Shown one piece after another: positions 34,080 to 40,009 of a DNA stretch of 40,009 bases (position 1 is its first letter; each line of letters begins with the position of its first letter). The translations under genes and the position numbers were made by a program. The DNA comes from Terriglobia bacterium (GTDB lineage: Bacteria; Acidobacteriota; Terriglobia; Bryobacterales; Bryobacteraceae). The stretch spans positions 1 through 40,009 of the forward strand of contig JAIQFS010000051.1 of the NCBI GenBank assembly GCA_020073145.1, given 5' to 3'. The notes beneath the pieces are model-generated. The model had not been told where the DNA came from, searched no databases, and saw nothing but the letters and a program-made list of their open reading frames with translations.

Positions 34080-34390
34080 TCCGGCCGTGTGTGCTGCTCG
34101 CCTTGCTCTTGCCGTTAGCCGCGTTTGCCGCCGACCCCGCGCAAGCCGGCCGCGAGGTCTATCAGAAATGGTGTACGCCGTGCCACGGAGCCGGCCTGGG
34201 GAAGGCGGGCACGGAGGCGGCCGCCGCGCACGGCATCAAGCCCGCGGTGCTGGAGCAGCGCACCAACCTGACCCCCAAAATGATCGAAACCGCCGTCCGC
34301 AACGGCGTGAGCTTCATGCCGCGATTCCGCAAGACGGAGATCTCGAATGCAGACCTTGCGGCCATTGTGGCGTACGTGGGGCGCAAATAA
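34076..34390 (+). CDS. Cytochrome c subunit of the phenol-oxidising flavocytochrome
   Basis: This 104-residue protein has a signal peptide (MIRPCVLLALLLPLAAFAAD) and one class I heme site, Cys33-T-P-Cys36-His37 (YQKWCTPCHGAG). The sixth ligand is probably Met81 in VSFMPRFRKTEIS, and the final helix is NADLAAIVAYVGRK. The size and the F-M-P-R-F-R-K-T-E segment match the cytochrome subunit of p-cresol methylhydroxylase-type enzymes. It is translationally coupled (ATGA) to the flavoprotein gene and should act in the periplasm. The flavoprotein lacks an obvious signal, so it may be co-exported with the cytochrome, as proposed for related enzymes, or the partnership differs. Confidence 0.88.
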   Translation: MIRPCVLLALLLPLAAFAADPAQAGREVYQKWCTPCHGAGLGKAGTEAAAAHGIKPAVLEQRTNLTPKMIETAVRNGVSFMPRFRKTEISNADLAAIVAYVGRK

Positions 34391-34567
34391 CCGGAAGATT
34401 CCAAACTGCGAAGCGAAGTCCTCGGAAACCTTCGATCAAGTTGCTGGGCCGACGGTTGTTTGTCACCGGGGATGCCCGGGGGGGAGACCTCAGGCACCGG
34501 CATTCGAAAGACGCCCCCGGCACGCGAACGTGTCCCGGAAACGTCGTCCGCTCCCCCCGTCGCCCAA

Positions 34568-34699
34568 GAGAAGATCCTCGGCTCACTTGAAGGGGGCAAA
34601 CGGGCAGATCTGGTCGTGCTGGATGGGGATGATCTGTTGGCCGCCGAGGTCAAGAACATTCGGCCGACACTGACGATGGTTGGGGGCGGGTGGTCGGGG
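34568..34699 (+). pseudogene. Remnant of an amidohydrolase C-terminus
   Basis: One frame encodes KILGSLEGGKRADLVVLDGD and then V-K-N-I-R-P-T-L-T-M-V-G-G. This is the closing motif of metal-dependent amidohydrolases (G-S-L-E-x-G-K-x-A-D-L-V-V-L-D, then I-x-x-x-x-x-x-M-V-G-G). No upstream catalytic part with an H-x-H motif is present, and downstream the frame continues into unrelated sequence until 34852. It is about 44 codons of a once larger gene. The rest of the 34391-34785 gap holds no other recognisable coding sequence. The intact amidohydrolase at 23442-24635 has a similar ending but is not identical. Confidence 0.65.
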
Positions 34700-34785
34700 C
34701 GGCGAAGTAGGGCTACGGACGACGCTCGGCACAATGCACCGCGCATGTCCGCGGATAGGCGACAAACCAGCCAGGTGAATTTTCG

Positions 34786-35130
34786 CTACCCGAAAGGCCT
34801 CAAATCCTCGGGTAGCGGTAAGGTCTTGGGCGCTGGACCTGCCAATCCATAAACTCCAAGACCGGCAAGAACACCACTTTTTTTAAGAACAAAGACGCCG
34901 CTCAGATCGGCGTCAGTGCCAAAGATGAAATCCGCCAAGATATGAAGTCCACCGGATGGCTCGGGCAGGCCATCAATCGAAACATTGATACTTGCGCAGC
35001 CACAAGGGCAACCCCAGGGAGTGGCCTTTGCCTTATCTAGCTGCGAGAGGAACGCTTGCGCCCCGGGGTTCCCATGCTCAAGCATCCAACGAATCAGTTG
35101 CTTTTCGTCTGACGTGAGTGGTCGTTCCAT
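34786..35130 (-). CDS. Small conserved-looking protein of unknown function
   Basis: The 114-residue product MERPLTSDEKQLIRWMLEHG... contains ATPWGCPCGCASINVSIDGL, with a C-P-C-G-C cluster, and PEPSGGLHILADFIFGTDAD. It ends L-G-V-Y-G-L-A-G-P-A-P-K-x-L-P. I recognise similar proteins as hypothetical in scattered bacteria; no activity is known to me. The start at 35130 is preferred over 35211 because the M-E-R-P-L-T-S-D-E-K beginning looks like the true N-terminus. The gene and its upstream region to about 35260 are clearly less GC-rich than the surroundings, suggesting acquisition. It is flanked by remnants on both sides. Confidence 0.6.
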   Translation of the reverse strand: MERPLTSDEKQLIRWMLEHGNPGAQAFLSQLDKAKATPWGCPCGCASINVSIDGLPEPSGGLHILADFIFGTDADLSGVFVLKKSGVLAGLGVYGLAGPAPKTLPLPEDLRPFG

Positions 35131-35269
35131 GTCCGAACCGTTAAATAAGTGATCAATATATTTGATAAGACCTAACAGGATTAATGAATCAGAAGAATAA
35201 CTCCCGATCAAGGCACTTAGTCGTAAATTTTCGATTCGACCTTACAAAAACCTTCGAGTACCTATATGA

Positions 35270-37448
35270 TGGTCGCGATCCGTGCCGTGCGCCATCGCCA
35301 CCGCCTATACTTGCAACTCTTCCGGGCTGGCTCAGGTTCCGGTGAACCCGGCCATCGCTCCGCTGCTCGCTCTCTATCCCGCGGCGACAAACCCGCTCGG
35401 CAACGGCATTGGGACCACCACCACCGTAGCCAACCAGATCATCCACGAAGACTATGTGATCGGCCGCGTGGATTACTCCATTTCGAGCAAGGACTCCGTG
35501 TTCGTTCGCTACGTGTCCGACGTGGCCAACGCGGTCTTCCCGACCCCCATCCCGCTTTGGCCGGTGAACGACCACAACCACAACCAGTTCGCCACCGTTC
35601 AGGAGCGCCACATTTTCTCGCCGACGCTGCTCAACTCGTTCAGCATCGCATTTTCGCGCCCCAACGAAACCGAATCCGAGCCCTTCATCGCCCCGGGCAA
35701 CATTCTGGAGCCCTTCCCCACACGGCAAGACGTGAATATTTCCGTCGGGGGCCTGACTGGTCTGGGCTCGAATATCACCAACCCGTTCCGGTTCCTGGAA
35801 AATAAGTTCCCCATCGAGGACGACCTGCTGTGGACCAAGGGCAGCCACAACCTTCACTTCGGAATGGATTTCCGCCGGCACCAGATCAACTCCTTCAACT
35901 ACACCTATTGGAATGGTCAATTCACCTTCCCCAGCTTGGTCGCGTTCCTTACCGGAACGCCCTCGCTGGTTTCCATGGCGCCTCCCGGTCTCGCTTACGG
36001 CAACCGCGACTTCCGCGACATCAGTTTGAAGCCCTACGTTCAGGACGACTGGAAGGTGACCCGCAAGCTGACCATCAATATGGGCGTCCGCTACGAGTAC
36101 CAGACCAACCCGGTCGAAAAGCACGGCAACCTGAGCAACGTCGTCAATCCGCCGCAGGGAACCGGCTTTACGAAGGTAGAGCACGCCTTTAAAGACAACC
36201 CCAACGTTCGCAATATCGACCCGCGCTTCGGCCTGGCGTATGACGTCAGAGGCGACCACAAGACCTCCGTGCGCGCGGGCTTCGGCATGTTCCACGATCC
36301 GGCCCAGACCTATGTGTTCTTCTCCGGCTACGTCGGCACTCCGCCGTTCCTTTCCTATAACCAGCAGAACCCCTTTCCCGGTTCCGTTCCAGAGCGGCAA
36401 TGTGGCGCCCCCGTTGCCCAGCTTGACCTTCGGCACCGATTACCTGATCCACAAGACGCCGTTTATGATGCAGTACAACCTCAATAGTCAGCACGAAATC
36501 TTCAATGGTTCGGTGCTGACGGTGGGTTATGTCGGGTCGCGCGGCGTGGACCTGCTCAGCTTCCGCGACTACAATCCGCCGGTGCCGGTCACCGCCCCCA
36601 ACGGCCAGTTGCAATTCGGCAACCCGGCTACGGGCCTTTCGTATCCGCGAATCAATCCGGCCTTCGGCACCCTGGTGTTGACCAATCCGGGCAGCTCGTC
36701 TCACTACAACTCCCTGTAGATGAGCTGGAACAATCGGTTCAGCAGCCATTTCGTCGGTAACCTGTCGTACGTCTATTCGCACTGCACCGACGGAGCCTAC
36801 ACCTACGGCGGGTTAGGCGGAAACAATGGGACCTCCTCGTGGACGAATCCGTACGACGGAACCCGCGAGCGTGGGAACTGCGGTTTCGATATCCGCCACA
36901 ACCTGTCCCTGAACGTCGTCTATTTGCTGCCGTTCCGGGGCAATCGGCTGGTCGAGGGCTGGCAGGTGAGCGGTATCGAGCTGTGGCGCACCGGTGTTCC
37001 CATGTCGGTCGGCGTCGGCTACGATCGCGCTCTGCTTTCGAACGCCTTCTCTTCTCAGCGCCCGGATGTGATCGCGGGCTGCGATGTGACCGCCAACCAG
37101 GCGCCGACCCACTGGTTCAACAAGGCCTGCTTCACCCTTCCGGCTCCCGGAACCGTCGGCAACCTGGGTAAGAACACGGTCACGGCTCCCGGCTATGTCT
37201 CGACAGACTTCTCGCTGTCGAAAGATACGAAGATCTTCGAAGGGCTAAGCACCCAGTTCCGCGCGGAGACTTTCAATATTTTCAACCACGCAAACTGCGG
37301 CGTTCCCGCGTTGGGCGCCTTCACCGCCGTCAATGGATTGGCCGGAGCTCCGACAGGCTCGCTTGGGAACGCAGCCAACGCCGGCCAGATCACTTCGATC
37401 GTGGGAACGTCGCGCCAGATCCAGTTGGCGCTGAAATTCCTGTTCTGA
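35270..37448 (+). pseudogene. TonB-dependent receptor, 5'-truncated with frameshift and nonsense mutation
   Basis: About 720 codons of a large TonB-dependent transporter remain, from VNPAIAPLLALYPAATNPLG through barrel motifs to the canonical end RQIQLALKFLF. The N-terminal carboxypeptidase-like domain and plug are missing; similarity begins at about 35270 next to low-GC DNA. At least two lesions follow. The frame changes near 36380, after YNQQNPFPG, and resumes as VPFQSGNVAPPLPSLTFGTD. An in-frame TAG at 36718-36720 then splits SSHYNSL from MSWNNRFSSHFVGNLSYVYS, probably a C-to-T change from CAG. A tandem CGTGC-CGTGC at 35280-35289 may be a third lesion, because reading one copy joins Y-D-G-R-D-P to C-A-I-A-T-A. 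It cannot make a functional receptor. Confidence 0.88.
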
Positions 37449-37463
37449 GGGAATCGCCCCGAT

Positions 37464-38333
37464 TTAGGGGCTACCCTTCGCTCGATGCGCAACGGCGAGT
37501 CGGCGCCGGAAACGGGCTAGGTCTGGCGTGGGTCCCCGCCATGCCAGATCTTCCACGGCGCGCATTACCGGCACGTCGGTGCGGAGCGTAGCCAGCCTCC
37601 GAAACAAATCGGCCTGAGAGCGCTCACGCTGCAACGTCGCGCCCAGCGACCCCGCTCGCGCCAAGCCGGCGCCCCACAACCGGTGATCGTCCGGAATCGT
37701 CTCGATGTGACCGAATTTCGCCAGAATGGCCGCGGCCGATTTCGCGCCCCATCCCGGCAGCCCCGGAAGACGATGCGACGGATCTCCCACCAGGGCGAGA
37801 TAGTCGGGAATCGATGCCGGCGAGACCCCGAATCTGTCGACCACTCCTGCCTCGTCGCGCGTGGTTCTGCGGATCCGATCGCGCTGCACCACCCGCTGCT
37901 TTCTCACGCATTGCGCCAGGATCTTGTCGGGCGAACACAGAATGACTTGATCCACTCCTGGGTCGAGCGCGGCCTTTGCGGCCGCGGAGGCGAGTGCATC
38001 GTCGGCCTCGAATTCCACCATCGGCCAAACCGTGAGCCCCCAGGCGGCTAGCCCCTCTTCCAGCAACGAAAACTGCGCCAGGAGCTCTGGGGGAATGCCG
38101 TCACCAGTTTGATAGCCCGGCCAAAGCTCGTCCCGGAATGACCTCAGAACACGCTCGGTTGCGATCCCGATGTGCGTGGCCCCGTCTTGAATCAGCCCGC
38201 GAATCGAGTGCATCACTCCCCGGACGGCGCCCACTTCCTCGCCGCGGTAATTTTTCGCCCGCGGCAAAGCATGGAAGGATCGGAAGAGTTCGGAGGTGCC
38301 ATTGACCAAGTGGATGTCCACGGCAACAAGCAT
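37464..38333 (-). CDS. 5'-3' exonuclease/flap endonuclease homologue with substituted metal ligands
   Basis: The 289-residue protein has the PIN-like fold of bacterial 5'-3' exonucleases (the N-terminal domain of DNA polymerase I and stand-alone relatives): VAVDIHLVNGTSELFRSFHA, VWPMVEFEADDALASAAAKA, VILCSPDKILAQCV, and the helix-3-turn-helix DNA-binding segment LPGLPGWGAKSAAAILAKFG. Several acidic metal ligands are changed. The usual D-K-D is D-K-I (Ile138), and the usual G-D-x-x-D is G-D-P-S-H (His187). Asp6, Glu109, Asp111 and Asp112 remain. It may be catalytically weakened or inactive, or have shifted metal use. Its tail lies 15 bp from the end of the TonB pseudogene, converging. The start at 38333 gives the expected D-x-x-x-x-x-N-G N-terminus. 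Confidence 0.8.
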   Translation of the reverse strand: MLVAVDIHLVNGTSELFRSFHALPRAKNYRGEEVGAVRGVMHSIRGLIQDGATHIGIATERVLRSFRDELWPGYQTGDGIPPELLAQFSLLEEGLAAWGLTVWPMVEFEADDALASAAAKAALDPGVDQVILCSPDKILAQCVRKQRVVQRDRIRRTTRDEAGVVDRFGVSPASIPDYLALVGDPSHRLPGLPGWGAKSAAAILAKFGHIETIPDDHRLWGAGLARAGSLGATLQRERSQADLFRRLATLRTDVPVMRAVEDLAWRGPTPDLARFRRRLAVAHRAKGSP

Positions 38334-38537
38334 ACCCTCTTCATTGCTCTGCTGGTCAGGCGCCGAAGCGGGAACCCAATCGGGCGCTGCACAGAACCCC
38401 TTTCGCTAAGAACACGGCCGTGGTAGGCTAACCCGAATGAGACTCAAGTCTCGATTCCGAGTCTTGCCTTTCGTTCGCCCGGTGTCGCTTCGCTCAGCGC
38501 GCAGCGACGATGACCAGGATTGAGGAGGAAGCCGGCC

Positions 38538-39392
38538 ATGGATCCGATGAGACGCAACCTGCTGGCAACGGGTGCCGTGGCAATGGCCGCCACCCCGCGC
38601 CTGTTTGCGCAACAGACCCGGCAATCGGAATCTGCCGCTTCTCTCTACAACAAAGGCCCCGTCAGCATCCATTTCGAGGAGGCCGGTTCGGGCTTCCCGT
38701 TGTTGCTCATCGCCGGCGGCGGATTAAATTCCACCATCTCCTCCTTGACCGGCGGCAGCCCCTTTAACCCGATCGAGGAGTTTCAGGCAGAGTACCGCTG
38801 TATCTTCGCGGACCTCCGCAACGCCAATGGCGGCCAATCCTCCGGCCCCCTGGAGATCGACCGCCCGTGGGACTCCTATGCCGATGACCAGCTTGGGCTG
38901 ATGGATCACCTGGGCATTGGGAAGTTCATGGTCCTGGGCTTCTGCATTGGCGGCCCCTTCATCTGGAACCTCCTGCGGCGGGCGCCGGATCGCATTGTCG
39001 CCGCCGTCCTTGCGCAGCCCAGTGGGTCGCGGCCCGAGATGCGCGACCTTTTCTACGAAAACAATATGCAAGGCTGGGGTCCGGAATTGGTCAAGCGCCG
39101 GCCCGATCTCACCATGCAGATGGTCGATCGATTTCTCACCAGGATGTACCGCACCAACCCCGACTTCGTCTTCACCGTGACCCGCGATTTTGTGCGCCAG
39201 TGCCAGACGCCCGTGCTGATCCTGCCGGATGATATCCCGGCCCATCCGTATGCTGTAGCCATGGAGGCCGCGATGCTCGCGCCCAAGGCCGAAGTCAGCA
39301 TCTTCCCGTGGAAGGAGCCCAAAGAGCGGATCCCCCTGGCGGTGCGCCAGATCCATTCCTTCCTCCGGGCCCATCGCCCTGCTGCGGCTTAG
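38538..39392 (+). CDS. Exported alpha/beta hydrolase with a cysteine nucleophile
   Basis: The 284-residue protein starts MDPMRRNLLATGAVAMAATP, a Tat-like or Sec signal. The alpha/beta-hydrolase core shows PLLLIAGGGLNSTISSL, FADLRNANGGQSSGPLE and SYADDQLGLMDHLGIGKFMV. The nucleophile elbow is G-F-C136-I-G-G, so Cys replaces the usual Ser, as in dienelactone hydrolase (G-x-C-x-G-G). Asp in ILPDDIPAHP and the C-terminal His in RQIHSFLRAH complete a possible triad. The start at 38538 follows a strong GAGGAGGAA. Such C-G-G variants occur in a soil-bacterial subfamily of unknown substrate. It is separated by 204 bp from the divergent exonuclease gene, with no clear promoter seen there. Confidence 0.85.
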   Translation: MDPMRRNLLATGAVAMAATPRLFAQQTRQSESAASLYNKGPVSIHFEEAGSGFPLLLIAGGGLNSTISSLTGGSPFNPIEEFQAEYRCIFADLRNANGGQSSGPLEIDRPWDSYADDQLGLMDHLGIGKFMVLGFCIGGPFIWNLLRRAPDRIVAAVLAQPSGSRPEMRDLFYENNMQGWGPELVKRRPDLTMQMVDRFLTRMYRTNPDFVFTVTRDFVRQCQTPVLILPDDIPAHPYAVAMEAAMLAPKAEVSIFPWKEPKERIPLAVRQIHSFLRAHRPAAA

Positions 39393-39411
39393 GCCGAAGA
39401 CGCCCCGTCCC

Positions 39412-39873
39412 TTACTTCATCAGCTCCGCCAGCTTCTCTCTCACCGCGGCGCCCCAAATCTCGTACCCTTTGGCCTGTGGGTGCAGGTTGTCGCCCCGGA
39501 ACGTATCCGCCAGAAAGGCCCCTTTCTCGTCCAGGAACTGGGAGCCGATGTCCATGTAGAAGACGGACCGCTGGTCGTCCAGTTTTGAAATGATCGTATT
39601 GACTTCCGCAATCTTGTCGCGCACCGGATCTCCGGGAGTGCTCCGCGGGAAGATCGCCAGCAGCAGAATCTTCGCGCTCGGAAAGTCCTTCCGCATCTCG
39701 AGCACCACCGCCCCTACGCCCTCGGCGATTTCCGGCGCGCTGAATGTGCCGGAGTTGTTGGTCCCGATCATCAGCATGACGGCCTTCGGCTGGAAGCCCT
39801 GGCTTTCTCCGTTCTTCAGGCCCCAGAGAACTCCTTGCGTCGTGTCGCCTGCAATGGCGAAGTTGGCCGTCCG
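39412..39873 (-). pseudogene. SGNH/GDSL hydrolase, 5' part lost to an insertion
   Basis: About 153 codons of an SGNH-family esterase (platelet-activating-factor-acetylhydrolase-like) remain. They begin at T-A-N-F-A-I-A-G-D-T-T-Q-G-V-L-W-G-L, with block III VMLMIGTNNSG and the catalytic Asp/His in F-R-G-D-N-L-H-P-Q-A-K-G-Y. The N-terminal block with the nucleophile Ser (G-D-S) is absent. The homologous sequence stops at the codon ending at 39873, and the next bases, TGTCAACTCATTT, look like the tip of an insertion element. The frame runs on to 40005 but codes for unrelated sequence. If the rest of the gene lies beyond the element outside this window, it is an insertion; otherwise a truncation. 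Confidence 0.75.
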
Positions 39874-40009
39874 TGTCAACTCATTTAACGATGTAACCCA
39901 GACCGGTCTCGGTTGGGTCAAATGAGAGTGTAACCCAAGGGCGCGATAGCCACCCGAACAGCGTGTATGGTCCGGGCCCGACCAACGGGAGGAAGAAGAT
40001 GACACGTTC
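39874..40009 (+). mobile_element. Probable left end of an IS21-like element with the start of its first gene
   Basis: The segment starts with TGT directly at the point where the SGNH gene breaks. It has subterminal repeats: TGTAACCCA occurs at 39892-39900 and 39929-39937, ACTCATTT near 39879-39886 recurs inverted as AAATGAG at 39920-39926, and a 10-bp palindrome AGACCGGTCT lies at 39900-39909. IS21-family ends typically begin with TGT and carry several such repeats. A strong GGGAGGAAG precedes an ATG at 39999, which begins an ORF (M-T-R...) cut by the window end and in the position expected for istA. The family assignment is an inference because the transposase itself is not visible. Confidence 0.5.

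Noticed and set aside
35189-36436. A 415-codon minus-strand open frame opposite the TonB receptor remnant
   Set aside because: The plus strand carries clear receptor motifs. The reverse translation (many Val/Glu/Gly/His residues) is an antisense shadow, although it is longer than any single plus-strand piece.
1-40009. CRISPR arrays, tRNA or rRNA genes, prophage modules
   Set aside because: I saw no regularly spaced direct repeats, no tRNA-like conserved arms and no phage structural motifs while reading both strands.

Overview
The window looks like a chromosomal contig from an Acidobacteriota member, probably of the Bryobacter/Solibacter type. This is an inference from gene content and high GC. 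The pointers are large oligopeptide-style TonB-dependent receptors, a secreted family opening with a D-L-Q-G-T-W motif, many secreted hydrolases, Tat-signal proteins, and intergenic multi-hairpin repeats. No tRNA, rRNA or CRISPR array is visible.

Layout. 1-65 is the start of an IS630-type transposase at the window edge. 132-4574 (minus) is an outer-membrane biogenesis operon: bamA, skp/ompH, then a secreted protein. 4769-6757 (minus) is a two-subunit B12 acyl-CoA mutase whose substrate-contact residues match isobutyryl-CoA mutase rather than methylmalonyl-CoA mutase. At about 8.13 kb a TonB-dependent receptor (minus) and a GH10 xylanase (plus) are both cut at their 5' ends and meet head to head, which marks a rearrangement or an assembly join. 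9047-16076 (minus) is a tightly coupled rhamnose operon (GH31 glycosidase, RhaD-type aldolase/dehydrogenase, RhaB kinase, RhaI isomerase). It is divergent, across only about 30 bp, from a plus-strand pair at 16106-19710: a GH43 beta-xylosidase-like enzyme and a Tat-exported six-hairpin glycosidase of unclear family. A PQQ-type aldose dehydrogenase and a frameshifted two-domain acetylxylan-esterase-like hydrolase follow on the minus strand to 23337. Together 8.1-23.3 kb reads as a hemicellulose/pectin side-chain locus. No regulator or sugar transporter is present, and three of its genes are damaged.

23.4-27.4 kb holds a secreted amidohydrolase, two secreted proteins of unknown function and a Tat-signal protein. 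27.5-32.3 kb is a signalling block: an eight-TM, three-PAS histidine kinase overlapping a NarL-type regulator, then a small coupled ORF, a receiver-like protein with Glu at the phosphoacceptor position, and a small CxxC protein. 32.5-34.4 kb encodes a 4-cresol-dehydrogenase-like flavoprotein and its cytochrome c. 34.5-37.4 kb is degraded: an amidohydrolase remnant, a low-GC small gene and a multiply mutated TonB-dependent receptor pseudogene. 37.5-39.4 kb has a 5'-3' exonuclease homologue lacking some metal ligands and an alpha/beta hydrolase with a Cys nucleophile. At 39873/39874 an SGNH hydrolase is interrupted by what looks like the left end of an IS21-like element.

The main themes are a carbohydrate locus, gene decay (six broken genes), structured intergenic repeats, and several -10 boxes placed so close to start codons that short-leader or leaderless mRNAs are likely. 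I found no clearly new defence or mobile system. The strongest novelty candidates are the six-hairpin glycosidase, the cloverleaf-like repeat at 21059-21200 and the pseudo-receiver block.
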